Below are positions 45,599 through 53,407 of a stretch of DNA of 64,000 bases, piece after piece (positions within the stretch are counted from its first letter, which is position 1; each line of letters opens with the position of its first letter). The notes beneath the pieces were generated by a model. The model worked only from the letters and a program-made list of their open reading frames with translations. It ran no database searches and had not been told where the DNA came from. The stretch is from the NCBI GenBank assembly GCA_963831385.1, contig CAWHPW010000018.1:37288-101287 (forward strand). The letters run 5' to 3'. A program made the translations under genes and the position numbers. The stretch is from JACVRX01 sp963831385. GTDB taxonomy: Bacteria > Actinomycetota > Actinomycetes > Jiangellales > Jiangellaceae.

Positions 45599-46359
45599 GT
45601 CCAGACTCCCCCGCCCAGGGCCACGGCGAAGGCGGCCAACGGAAGCAGGAGACCGCCGGCCCAAGCCGTCGGAGCGGCTGGCGCACGGTCCGCCAGTGGC
45701 ATCGAGCCCGCGTATCCCCGCGACAGCATCGCGAGATGCACCCGCTCACCTCGCTCGTAGGTGCGGATGAAGAGCGCGCCGGCTCCTTGCGCCACAACCT
45801 GGAGGTGACCCAGGTGCCGTGCCTGGAAACCGCGGGACTCCCGCGCCACTCGCATCCGGTGCATCTCCCCGGCGACGACGTCGAGGTAGCGGACCATGAA
45901 CGACGCGATCTCCACCATCGGTGCCGGCAGTCGCAGGCGCTGCAGGCCGACCAGCAGATCCCGGGCGTCGGTCGTGGCGGCAAGCAGGATCGAGGCCACC
46001 ACCCCCAGGGTTCCCTTGGCCAGCAGGTTCCAGGCCGAGACCAGCCCGGATTCGCTCAAGGACAGGCCGAGAACGTCGATCCGCTCTCCTGTCGCGACGA
46101 ACGGAATCAGCATCGCGAAGATGACGAACGGGACCTCGACGATCATCCGGCGGAGCACGAACCCGGCGGGAACCCGAGCCAGGAACGCCACACCGGCCAA
46201 GAGCGCCGCGTATACGCCGAAGGCCCAGTACTGTCCGGCGGGCGTGGCGATGACAATCAGCACGAAGGCGAGCAACGAGACCAGCTTGACGTGCGCCGGC
46301 AGCCGATGGACGACGGATTCACCATGCCGGTACAGCAGGTGCGCGTGACCGGAAGCCAT
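45595..46359 (-). CDS. cbiQ: ECF transporter transmembrane T component
   Basis: 254 residues from ATG 46359, 2 bp after the CbiMN stop. Five or so hydrophobic segments (VSLLAFVLIVIATPAG, FVIFAMLIPFVATG and others) and the conserved coupling helices with MRVARESRGFQ (an A-R-G motif that contacts the ATPase) and LAMLSRGYAG, the second A-R-G-type motif. CbiQ transmits ATP hydrolysis to the substrate-binding unit. Middle gene of the cbiMN-Q-O operon. Confidence 0.92.
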   Translation of the reverse strand: MASGHAHLLYRHGESVVHRLPAHVKLVSLLAFVLIVIATPAGQYWAFGVYAALLAGVAFLARVPAGFVLRRMIVEVPFVIFAMLIPFVATGERIDVLGLSLSESGLVSAWNLLAKGTLGVVASILLAATTDARDLLVGLQRLRLPAPMVEIASFMVRYLDVVAGEMHRMRVARESRGFQARHLGHLQVVAQGAGALFIRTYERGERVHLAMLSRGYAGSMPLADRAPAAPTAWAGGLLLPLAAFAVALGGGVWT

Positions 46360-46361
46360 CG

Positions 46362-47393
46362 CTATCGGCTCAGTGCACCGGCGTCAGTCGAGCTGGACCG
46401 CCCACTCGCCCACCGGAACACTGCCCACCCGACGGCCACGGTGATCAGTACACCGAGCACGCCGGCCAGGCCTACCGGGATGCCTCCCACCGAGCCGTAA
46501 TCGGCGAGCGCGAATTCACCGAAGAGATGGTCGCGTGCTGTCGCCAGGAAGCCCTGCTCACCGGCGACGAACTCAAGCCCGTCCGGGTTGCCGTTGGCGA
46601 AGAAGCTGACGACGCCGGCCAGGACCAGGGCGATGGTGAGACCGATCAGGACGACGGTCCGGACCGGATGGGTTCGCTGCAGCACCGGCTCCTTCACCTC
46701 GGCGGGGACTGTCGAACCATCGGGCTGCCGGAGCTGCAGAGCAGGCCGCAACCCGCGCGCGGCATAGACGAGGTCGGGGCGCACGGCGACGACCGCGCCG
46801 ACCGTGAGGCCCGTGATGACGGCTTCCCCGATCCCGATCAGCGTGTGCCAGCCGAGCATGCTTGCGACGAGCGCGCCGATCGGCAGGTTCGCCTCACCAC
46901 CCACCGAGTAGAGCACCACGAAAACCGCCGCGGCCGCCGGAACCGATACCACAGCGCCCGCGACCGCTGCCGGTACCACAGACCCGGGCCGCTTGGGCAG
47001 AACGGCAAGTACGAGCTTGATCACAGTCCAGCCGACCGCCACAGTCACGAGCGCCATCAGGGTGATGTTGGTCCCGAGCGCGCTCAGCCCGCCATCGGCG
47101 AACAGCAGTGCCTGTACGACGAGCACCACTGAGACGCACAACACCGCCGTCCACGGACCCACCAGTGCCGCAGCCAACGTGCCGCCCATCAGGTGACCGC
47201 TGGTTCCCACCCCGACCGGGAAGTTGAGCATCTGAACCGCGAAGATGAACGCCGCCGTCAACCCAGCCAGCGGCGCAGTGCGCTCGTCGAGCTCGGCGCG
47301 GGATCTCCGCAGCGCCATACCGACCGTTGTCGCCGCCACGATCCCAGTCGCGACCGACGTCTGAACATCCAGAAATCCGTCCGGAACGTGCAC
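46362..47393 (-). CDS. cbiMN: Fused CbiM-CbiN substrate-binding component, nickel/cobalt uptake
   Basis: 343 residues from GTG 47393, with GGGAGG 5 bases before it, giving the required N-terminus (M)HVPDGFL: His2 supplies the metal-binding N-terminal motif of CbiM/NikM. Six hydrophobic segments follow with NFPVGVGTSGHLMGG, the conserved membrane His motif. The C-terminal ~110 residues are a CbiN-like part (two helices with FANGNPDGLEFVAG between) fused in the same chain. This is the arrangement of NikMN/CbiMN permeases. The upstream Nur-type box argues for nickel; a cobalt role cannot be excluded. Confidence 0.9.
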   Translation of the reverse strand: MHVPDGFLDVQTSVATGIVAATTVGMALRRSRAELDERTAPLAGLTAAFIFAVQMLNFPVGVGTSGHLMGGTLAAALVGPWTAVLCVSVVLVVQALLFADGGLSALGTNITLMALVTVAVGWTVIKLVLAVLPKRPGSVVPAAVAGAVVSVPAAAAVFVVLYSVGGEANLPIGALVASMLGWHTLIGIGEAVITGLTVGAVVAVRPDLVYAARGLRPALQLRQPDGSTVPAEVKEPVLQRTHPVRTVVLIGLTIALVLAGVVSFFANGNPDGLEFVAGEQGFLATARDHLFGEFALADYGSVGGIPVGLAGVLGVLITVAVGWAVFRWASGRSSSTDAGALSR

Positions 47394-47506
47394 CTCGGCC
47401 TCCCGTTCATCGCTTCGCCGCCGCCACCACCAACAGCGGCGCCGCTGGAGCCCCGCTGGAATGACCACGTCAGGCACCCGCTGGTGGGACAGCACACTGA
47501 TCCTAA

Positions 47507-47523
47507 TTGCAACTAGTTCGCAA
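47507..47523. promoter_or_regulatory. Nur-type (nickel Fur) operator
   Basis: TTGCAA-CTAGT-TCGCAA matches the Streptomyces Nur box (tTGCaa-N5-ttGCAA) at all but one position. It lies between the divergent cbiMN (114 bases from its start) and peroxiredoxin genes, so it could repress both when nickel is ample. The central AACTAGTT is itself a palindrome. No cobalamin-riboswitch box was seen in the leader. Confidence 0.65.
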
Positions 47524-47569
47524 CTACTAGGCCTGTGGATTGGCCGGTCCCGTGACTACGGTGAGCTTC

Positions 47570-48043
47570 GTGACCGAAACACGCCTCGCCCCTGGTGACC
47601 CCGCCCCCGACTTCACCCTCTCCGACGCCGACGGGCGGCCGGTGAAGCTCTCGGATTTCCGGGGCCGCCGAACGATCGTGTACTTCTACCCGGCAGCCAT
47701 GACTCCCGGCTGCACCACGCAGGCCTGCGACTTCCGCGACAGCCTGTCCTCGCTGCAGGCCGCTGGGCTGACCGTGCTGGGCATCTCGCCGGACGCGCCG
47801 TCGCAGCTCGCCAAGTTCCGCGAACGCGACGGTCTCACCTTCCCGCTGCTCGCCGACCAGGATCGCTCCGTCATGACGGCGTATGGCGCCTACGGCGAGA
47901 AGAAGCTCTACGGCAAGACCGTGATCGGTGTCATCCGGTCTACGTTCGTCGTCGGACCGGACGGCAAGCTGGAGAAGGCCATGTACAACGTCAAAGCAAC
48001 CGGCCACGTCTCGCTGCTGCGCCGCGAACTCGGCATCCCCTGA
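47570..48043 (+). CDS. bcp: Thioredoxin-dependent peroxiredoxin (Bcp/PrxQ)
   Basis: 157 residues from GTG 47570 (VTETRLAPGDPAPDFTL); in-frame GTG codons at 47552 and 47561 are possible. PrxQ features: DFRGRRTIVYFYPAAMTPGCTTQACDFRD with both the peroxidatic Cys and the resolving Cys five residues later, FPLLADQDRSVMTAYGAYGEKKLYG, and a final STFVVGPDGKLEKAMYNV. It reduces hydroperoxides with thioredoxin. It shares a promoter region containing the Nur-type box with the nickel transporter, which hints at joint control by nickel or oxidative stress; inference only. Confidence 0.92.
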   Translation: MTETRLAPGDPAPDFTLSDADGRPVKLSDFRGRRTIVYFYPAAMTPGCTTQACDFRDSLSSLQAAGLTVLGISPDAPSQLAKFRERDGLTFPLLADQDRSVMTAYGAYGEKKLYGKTVIGVIRSTFVVGPDGKLEKAMYNVKATGHVSLLRRELGIP

Positions 48044-48122
48044 CCCACCCGTCGAACCAGTCGCGCCGCGAGCTCGGCATCCGCCGAGCCCGACATACAC
48101 TGGGCCGCGACGTCGCGCGAGC

Positions 48123-48204
48123 GCGGGAGTGGCGTAACTGGCAGCCGCGTCGGGTTTAGGTCCCGGTGTCTTCGGACGTAGGGGTTCGAGTCCCCTCTCC
48201 CGCA
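48123..48204 (+). tRNA. tRNA-Leu (anticodon TAG)
   Basis: 82 bases without CCA. Acceptor arms GCGGGAG and CTCCCGC pair fully; the anticodon loop TTTAGGT in the GGG/CCC-closed stem gives TAG, reading CUA and related Leu codons. The long variable arm (TGTCTTCGGACG) and T arm GGGGTTCGAGTCCCC fit a class II leucine tRNA. The integrase gene ends 24 bases downstream, so the 3' end is the likely attachment site of the integrated element. Confidence 0.95.
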
Positions 48205-48227
48205 CTATGAAGTTGCAGGTCAGGCGG

Positions 48228-49259
48228 CTATTCATCGTCGCCACCGCCCGCGTTTGCTCGCCGCTTGCTAACGGGCCTCGCGATTAGGCTGGCGACCAGG
48301 TTCGCGGCATCCCCGTGCAAGCCATCGGTGACGTGGGAGTAGGTGTCGAGTGTGATGGCGATCCCGGAGTGCCCAAGGCGCTCCTGAACGATCTTCGGGT
48401 GGATACCTGCCGACAAGGCCATCGTCGCCCAGGAATGGCGTAAATCATGGAGTCTGATTCGGGGGAGGCCAGCGCGCGTCGCCTCGAGTGTGAAGGTTCG
48501 GGAGAACCGTTCCGGGTGCAGCGGGCCACCGTCGGGTCGGCAGAACACAAGCCCGTGATCGGTGAACCCGGCACCCATCAGCAGCCGCTCGTCGACCATC
48601 CGCTGACGGTGTTCCCGTAGCGCCGAAACCGCACCCGGGTCGAGGGCGACAGTGCGCCGGCTCCGAGCTGTCTTTGTTGATCCGACCCGCACCTCGTGGA
48701 GGACCATGATCACGGTTTGGCTGATGTGTGCTCGCCCTGCATCAAGGTCGAGATCGGACCACCGCAGGCCGAGGCATTCGGCGCGCCTCATGCCGGTCGT
48801 CGCTAGGACTAGCCATGCGACTTGCAGCCGGTGGGCTGCGGTCTGATCAAGGAATGCGCGAACTTGCTCAGCGGTCCACGTCCTCATCGTCGGCCGGGAA
48901 CTCGCCGCTGCACGTGGCGGGTCTGCCGCGTCGGCAACGTTGCGCGGCACCCGTCCCCAGCGGACGGCATCGCGGAGCATCCGATGGATGATCGTGTGGA
49001 CATAACGCACCGTGCGCGGTGACAGCCCGGTGCCGCCTCCGTAGGCGACGGTCCGCTTGCCGTCAGCGAGTAGCCGAGCGTAGACGGCGTTGAGCTGTCC
49101 CGCGTCGAGCTTGCGCAGCAGCACCGATCCCAGTTGCGGGACGACATGCACTCGGAGGTTTCGCTTGTAGGAATGCAGCGTGCTCGGCCGGATCGTCGGC
49201 TCGATCGCAGCGACCCACTCCGCAGCGAACTCGGCGACGGTCTGCTTGGCCGCCGACAC
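48228..49259 (-). CDS. int: Tyrosine recombinase/phage integrase, N-terminally truncated
   Basis: About 343 residues from GTG 49259 (SAAKQTVAEFAAEW). It has the SAM-like core-binding domain (TIRPSTLHSYKRNLRVHVVPQLG) and the catalytic domain with ATTGMRRAECLGLRWSD (Arg I), RLHDLRHSWAT (His-x-x-Arg), RLGHSG, and nucleophile Tyr in LDTYSHV. The arm-binding N-terminal domain expected of integrases is missing, because the region upstream is occupied by the fragment on the other strand: both genes are cut at ~49260, suggesting a deletion junction. Integrates at the adjacent tRNA-Leu. Confidence 0.88.
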   Translation of the reverse strand: MSAAKQTVAEFAAEWVAAIEPTIRPSTLHSYKRNLRVHVVPQLGSVLLRKLDAGQLNAVYARLLADGKRTVAYGGGTGLSPRTVRYVHTIIHRMLRDAVRWGRVPRNVADAADPPRAAASSRPTMRTWTAEQVRAFLDQTAAHRLQVAWLVLATTGMRRAECLGLRWSDLDLDAGRAHISQTVIMVLHEVRVGSTKTARSRRTVALDPGAVSALREHRQRMVDERLLMGAGFTDHGLVFCRPDGGPLHPERFSRTFTLEATRAGLPRIRLHDLRHSWATMALSAGIHPKIVQERLGHSGIAITLDTYSHVTDGLHGDAANLVASLIARPVSKRRANAGGGDDE

Positions 49260-49262
49260 GGC

Positions 49263-49583
49263 GATATCCCGATCTGGGGCAGTGACGAGTGGGAGGCGCT
49301 GCCATCCGACGACCCGCGGCGTTTCGCCTCCGTCATCCGGGCTGCCGAAGCGTGGCGGCTCGACGGCGAACCAGATGCCGTATGGCGGCGGCTCGACGAG
49401 GACGACGCGCTCGTCCAGTTGCGGGTGCATGAAGCCGGGCTCGACGTCCACGGCCGCGGCGACACCGACTGGGTTCGGATCTTCGACGTGGTGCGGGCCC
49501 GGGCCGGTGGGAACCTGCCGCTGGAGCGGACCCCGCAACCCTGGACCGCCGAACAGCTCGGCCGGGCGCAGGTGTCGGCGTGA
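49263..49583 (+). CDS. Phage-type hypothetical protein fragment
   Basis: About 106 residues lacking a proper start: DIPIWGSDEWEALPSDDPRR, FASVIRAAEAWRLDGEPDAVW, LRVHEAGLDVHGRGDTDWVRI, ending AEQLGRAQVSA. It resembles small helical proteins of actinobacterial phages (DUF2742-like) that commonly precede replication genes. Its 5' end coincides with the truncated integrase, as expected for a deletion junction at ~49260. It overlaps the next gene by 4 bases (GTGA), so the original operon organisation is retained downstream. Confidence 0.45.
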   Translation, partial: DIPIWGSDEWEALPSDDPRRFASVIRAAEAWRLDGEPDAVWRRLDEDDALVQLRVHEAGLDVHGRGDTDWVRIFDVVRARAGGNLPLERTPQPWTAEQLGRAQVSA

Positions 49584-50536
49584 GCCTCGTAATCGACCCG
49601 GCCGTATTCGGCACACCCGACCCGGAACCACCCGACGACCCGTGGGGCGAGCTCGACCCGTTCAATCCCGACGAGCACGGCGGCGACGGTGCGTCGGTGG
49701 AAGATCAGCGACTCGCTTTCGAGGTCGACCGGCAACTGTTGCGGATGCGCGCCGGGAAGATCGCCCGCGAGCTGTACGCGGCGGAAACGATGCCGCAGCA
49801 GCCTGTCGACGCCGGCACCCTCGCCGACATCGTGGCCCGCGGCAAACCTCAGGAGTACCGCGTGGAAGGGCTGCAGCCAGCCGAGGGCGAGATCCTTGTC
49901 GTCGACCCGTTCGGCCGTCATCCACCGGCCGGTCACAGGATGACGCTGCCCTCGTCGGGCCGTGGCTCGTGCAGCTGGACACCCTGGCCACCGACGCCGG
50001 CATCTCCGAAGTGGTACTCACCGCGCACACCGGCTGGAACGGCGAACGGACCCGCGGTTCCTCTGCGCTCGAGGACTGGCCTGACGCGGTGGTCACCATC
50101 GTCCGTGACGAGGACACCGGGCAACGGTTCCTGCGAAGGCCGCGACGTCGAGATCCCCGAGAGTCGCCTCGACTACGACCCGGCGACGCGGCGCCTCACT
50201 TTCACGGGCGAAGGCAGCCGTACAGCCGTTCGCGCCACCAAACGCCTCGACGATCTTGTGGCCGCCGTGGTCGAGGTCGTCACTGCCGAGGCGGGCATCA
50301 TCACCAGCGGGATCGAGGTCGGACTGCGCGATATGGGCATCCCGCTACAGCGCGGAGACGCCAGCAAAGGCGCCCGGGCAGCAGTCGATCGGAAGCTCAT
50401 CGAACGCGTTCCGTGCAAGCAAGCGGAGAGCGCAACACCACTACCTCAAAGGTCGAGTACCCCCGAGCGACCCCGAGTACCCCCGGAGGTCACTAGTGAG
50501 TACCCCCGAGTCCCTTATAGGGACGGGGGCTACTGA
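49580..50536 (+). pseudogene. RepA-like AAA replication ATPase, Walker A deleted and frameshifted
   Basis: The N-terminal ~105 residues (AFEVDRQLLRMRAGKIARELYAA, then RGKPQEYRVEGLQPAEG) end just where the P-loop segment of these phage/plasmid RepA-type ATPases should start. The next recognised stretch is the Walker B-like ILVVDPFGR, followed in another frame by ALVGPWLVQLDTLATDAGISEVVLTAHTG and LEDWPDAVVTIVRDE, then back in the first frame RDVEIPESRLDYDPATRRLTF and a winged-helix-like end. About 100 residues including Walker A are missing and two frameshifts occur (~49925 and ~50135). The gene is dead. It ends with several in-frame tandem TACCCCCGAG-like repeats at about 50457-50520. Confidence 0.65.
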
Positions 50537-50695
50537 CTCACTACTCGAAACCACCAGTACCCCGACACGGATGAGACAGATCTCGCAACGGTTCTCGACC
50601 TCATCCCAGGCGCCGTCATCGACCAGGAGCAGATGTCATGACCGCATGGGCCTTGCCGCCCGCACTTGGCCGAACCGGTCGCCAACACGGTTGGA

Positions 50696-50737
50696 AGCGG
50701 GATCCCAGGCCCGCTGGGCCAGGCCTGGGATCCCGCT
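50696..50737. terminator. Strong 16-bp hairpin
   Basis: AGCGGGATCCCAGGCC (50696-50711) pairs exactly with GGCCTGGGATCCCGCT (50722-50737) around a 10-base loop. It lies 51 bases after the stop of the PRC-barrel gene, read from the minus strand, and terminates that transcript; it may also stop read-through from the phage side. It is one of the strongest stem-loops in the window. Confidence 0.75.
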
Positions 50738-50788
50738 CGTCACAGGGACGCTGTCCGGTCAGGCCATAGATGCCTGTACCGGGCAAGG

Positions 50789-51154
50789 TCACATCCGGGT
50801 GTCCGGAGTGTTGTACGTCTCGGTGTAGTAGCCACCGAGCCGGTCCCGATACTCGGCGTCGTCGGCCAGCCCGTCGTACTCGGGCGCGGCCTTGATCTGG
50901 TCCTTGGTCCGGTCGACGTAGATCTTCTTCTGGGCGGTGTCAATCCGCTCAACCACACCGGCCGGCAACAACACCTTGCGGCCGAAGATCCACGGCCCGG
51001 TGTCAACCACCAGATACGACGCGCCGAGCTCGATGGTCGCCTTGTCGACATGACCGATGTCGCCATCCACGGCGGCAATCGAATAGTCGCTGAGGTCAGC
51101 CCCGCTAGTGGGCCCCGTTGTATCGGTCCGGTACTCCCATGGCTGGAAAGCCAT
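50789..51154 (-). CDS. PRC-barrel domain protein
   Basis: 121 residues from ATG 51154 with GGAGG 6 bases upstream. The first ~85 residues form a PRC-barrel-like strand array (IAAVDGDIGHVDKAT, SYLVVDTGPWIFGRKVLLPAGVVERIDTA, KKIYVDRTKDQIKAAP), followed by an Asp/Tyr-rich tail (LADDAEYRDRLGGYYTETY). Such PRC-barrel proteins are often stress-linked in actinomycetes. It is a complete, healthy gene with its own terminator inside the decayed prophage, likely host-derived or a cargo gene. Confidence 0.85.
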   Translation of the reverse strand: MAFQPWEYRTDTTGPTSGADLSDYSIAAVDGDIGHVDKATIELGASYLVVDTGPWIFGRKVLLPAGVVERIDTAQKKIYVDRTKDQIKAAPEYDGLADDAEYRDRLGGYYTETYNTPDTRM

Positions 51155-51439
51155 GCCATTCCTCCATATCAGGTGGTGCAGTGGACTCGAACTCATGTAC
51201 CCACCGCTCACGAAACGCATACGACTCACGAGTGTCGACGGATGTGATTAATGCCACGTTTGAACCGGCAGCGACCGAACCACGACCCTGGGCCCGGGGA
51301 CACCCCGACGACGCGGCCTCTGGGCAGCCGTGCTGCCGGCGACCCGTCGCTATCTTTTCCCGAAAGTCGTCCGTCGAGGACCCCTCCAACAGTCTTCGTG
51401 TGTGTTGAGCCGAAATTCGCCAAGGAAGGAAATCGTTCG

Positions 51440-51697
51440 ATGGATTCCGTTCAGGCTGCGGTACGCGCCGAGCTGAGCGAGGTGTGTGTGCGGGTCGACT
51501 CGTCCATGCTGGCAACAGTTGCGTTGGACTTGGCACGGCGACTGGACGCCGGGCCGACCGACCGGGACGCCACGTTGCTGGCCCGGGAACTGCGGCAGGT
51601 CCGTGCGGCGATGCGCATCGACGTCGATCCCGGTAGCTGGTTGGAGGGATTCCTACGTGACGTCACCAATCCCACGCTTCGCGGTCCCGGCAACTGA
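51440..51697 (+). CDS. Small helical phage protein, terminase small subunit-like
   Basis: 85 residues from ATG 51440, with AAGGAAGGA ~9 bases upstream. All helical: MDSVQAAVRAELSEVCVRVD, ALDLARRLDAGPTDRDATLLARELRQVRAAM, then WLEGFLRDV. In actinophages, proteins of this length and pattern sit directly before the terminase large subunit, and the fragment that follows (overlap ~41 bp) is just that. It is probably the phage terminase small subunit or an adjacent packaging protein. No motif proves it. Confidence 0.6.
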   Translation: MDSVQAAVRAELSEVCVRVDSSMLATVALDLARRLDAGPTDRDATLLARELRQVRAAMRIDVDPGSWLEGFLRDVTNPTLRGPGN

Positions 51698-51925
51698 TCG
51701 CCCGTCGTATGGCGCGGCGCTGGCGAAGGTCGCCGAGGCGCTCGGCACGCCGCTGATGCCGTGGCAGACCTTGGTGGCGCCTATATCGCGATGGAGCACG
51801 ACGGTGAGCAGTTGGCGTACCGCGACGTGATCGTTGCAACGCCGAGACAGAGCGGGAAGAGCTCGCTCGTCCTCGCTCTAATCGTCTACCGGATGTTGGC
51901 CACGCCGCATCAGCGCCCTAAACGA
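51657..51925 (+). pseudogene. Terminase large subunit, N-terminal stump
   Basis: From GTG 51657 the frame reads VTSPIPRFAVPATDRPSYGA, then LPMPWQ-like PLMPWQTLVA; after a shift at ~51775 it continues as DLGGAYIAMEHDGEQLAYRDVIVATPRQSGKSSLVLALI. PWQ followed by a strand and the P-loop TPRQSGKSS is the N-terminal ATPase signature of phage TerL. The homology stops near 51925, shortly before a hairpin. The remaining ~400 residues (Walker B, nuclease) are absent. This proves that the upstream element carried a tailed-phage packaging module. Confidence 0.7.
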
Positions 51926-51934
51926 CGACCTCGG

Positions 51935-51961
51935 CGCCCCGGACCGGAAACGGCCGGGGCG
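51935..51961. terminator. Hairpin after the terminase stump
   Basis: CGCCCCGG (51935-51942) and CCGGGGCG (51954-51961) pair perfectly across an 11-base loop, flanked by ACGAC and GTCGT that extend the stem with mismatches. Likely terminator for the element or for the DUF2243 gene on the other strand, whose stop lies at 52218. Confidence 0.55.
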
Positions 51962-52217
51962 TCGTGCTATCAACATCCGTCAGAGTTAACGTGCAGCTTC
52001 GCCAGAGTCGCGTGGGTCCGCCAAGAGGACCACTTCCGCCGCCTCTGTCGGGTCCCTAAAGTCCACGCGCCGATGGCTAGCAGGGTTCTTGAATGTCCCG
52101 ATGCACGTTGAAGAGCTCCATCAATGCGATCTGTTCGCCATTCCGGCCGTTCTGGGTGTGGGCCGAGGACGTCAGGCGGCAATAACAGGCAGTGACACGC
52201 GATCCTGATGGAAGGGA

Positions 52218-52724
52218 TCAACGCCTGGTGGGGCCGCTCAGGTCGGTCTGCCGCGCCAGCAGCCAACCAACGATCATGAGTGCGGCGCCGAAGGCGAGAA
52301 ACCCTAGATCCCAGGAGAGCGGTGCGCCCACGTCGTCCCTGACATGGTGGACCTGGAGAAGGTGGTGGTTTATCAACCCTTCTACAACGTTGAAGAGCCC
52401 CCACCCAAAGAGAATCCAGCCCCACAGGGGCCTGGTCACAATGGGTCGCGCGGCACGGTCGACCTGGCGCGCGAACAACACGAGTCCAACGAGCACGGCG
52501 ACCCACGTGAAGGCGTGGAAAAGGCCATCCCAGAGCGTGTTCCGCTCCAGCCCTAGCACCGTGTCGACGGGCTCGTCGTGGCTGATCATGTGGTGCCACT
52601 GGAGTATCTGGTGGAGAAGGATGCCGTCGATGAAGCCACCCAGGCCGATCCCCAAAAGGACGCCGGCCGGGCCGAATGATGGGCGACGAGCAGCGGCTTC
52701 GACGGACTGATCTCTCTGGGCCAT
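52218..52724 (-). CDS. DUF2243 family four-helix membrane protein
   Basis: 168 residues from ATG 52724. Four hydrophobic segments with histidines near their ends: GFIDGILLHQILQWHHM, HAFTWVAVLVGLVLF, WILFGWGLFNVVEGLINHHLL and FLAFGAALMIVGWLL. The paired His motif LLHQxLQWHHM and the NHHLLQVHHVR loop are the family marks and could bind a metal or heme. Function unknown. Solitary, after a gap of ~290 bp from the phage remnant that contains only the hairpin noted above. Confidence 0.88.
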   Translation of the reverse strand: MAQRDQSVEAAARRPSFGPAGVLLGIGLGGFIDGILLHQILQWHHMISHDEPVDTVLGLERNTLWDGLFHAFTWVAVLVGLVLFARQVDRAARPIVTRPLWGWILFGWGLFNVVEGLINHHLLQVHHVRDDVGAPLSWDLGFLAFGAALMIVGWLLARQTDLSGPTRR

Positions 52725-52892
52725 GTCCGCCCTGTGCCCCGAACGCGGCGACCCGTAACCGGGCAGTTCGGGAATGTGACATCAGCGGAAAGATCCGGCG
52801 CCGGTCGAGCCGCCCAGCGGTGAGCTCGGCTGGACCGGACGCGATGTCTATGTGCGGATGGATGGTCGGCGTTACCAGCCGGTCGGAACCAA

Positions 52893-53342
52893 TCATGTGG
52901 GTGACACTTCTGCCTCGCCTCGGGTTGGGCCAGTGGGTAGGGGCGACTCGGGTTCGCGGGTCGTCTGGGTCGCCGCTATCGCATCGGCGACCGATTCCTC
53001 GTGACCGAGATAGGTGTCCACGCCGACGATTTGCAGCGTGAGCAAGACCGCTCTTGTCGCACCGGCCACCCGCATGCTCGTGCCGGAGTTGGCTGCCTGT
53101 TTGGCCGCGGCAATCAGCGCGCTGACCCCCGAGGAGTCCATAAAAGTGACGCCAGTCAGGTCGACCACGACATGGTCGGTCTCGACCAGTTGGCGCAGAT
53201 TGGTGCCCAACGCGTCCGCGTTGGACACGTCGACCTCGCCCTCGACGCGCAGGACGACACAGCCGCCGTGACGGTCCAACGCAAAGCTGATATTGGGACT
53301 GGACTGTAGCTTCGGCCGCTCGGAACTCTCGTAGGCAGCCAC
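52893..53342 (-). CDS. STAS-domain anti-anti-sigma factor
   Basis: 149 residues from GTG 53342. The STAS fold is complete: SFALDRHGGCVVLRVEGEVDVSNADAL, VVVDLTGVTFMDSSGVSALIAAAK, with the Ser of MDSSG as the expected phosphorylation site, and AVLLTLQIVGVDTYL. Such proteins release sigma factors from anti-sigma kinases in general-stress pathways. The C-terminal ~30 residues are a disordered Pro/Glu tail. A PP2C-type phosphatase, the usual partner enzyme, lies broken at 55900-56652. Confidence 0.9.
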   Translation of the reverse strand: MAAYESSERPKLQSSPNISFALDRHGGCVVLRVEGEVDVSNADALGTNLRQLVETDHVVVDLTGVTFMDSSGVSALIAAAKQAANSGTSMRVAGATRAVLLTLQIVGVDTYLGHEESVADAIAATQTTREPESPLPTGPTRGEAEVSPT

Positions 53343-53407
53343 TTCGGATCATCCCCCCTTCGGACCACCGACAGGGTCTCGTCACCGTTCGGACATGGCC
53401 TGACTAG

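Larger units (their letters stand above)
48205..51925. mobile_element. Degenerate prophage/integrative element at tRNA-Leu
   Basis: Content and order: tyrosine integrase (truncated N-terminus), a phage-type hypothetical fragment, a RepA-like replication ATPase lacking its Walker A part, an unrelated PRC-barrel gene, a terminase small subunit-like gene and the first ~90 residues of a terminase large subunit. All lytic and structural genes are missing. The integrase next to tRNA-Leu marks one end; the other end is set at the terminase break (~51925) because no second copy of the tRNA 3' end was noticed. The element cannot excise or replicate by itself. Confidence 0.6.

Noticed and set aside
47394..47540. 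Cobalamin or nickel riboswitch upstream of the CbiMN gene
   Set aside because: No B12 box or conserved multi-stem core is seen in this short leader; the Nur-type operator explains the control better.
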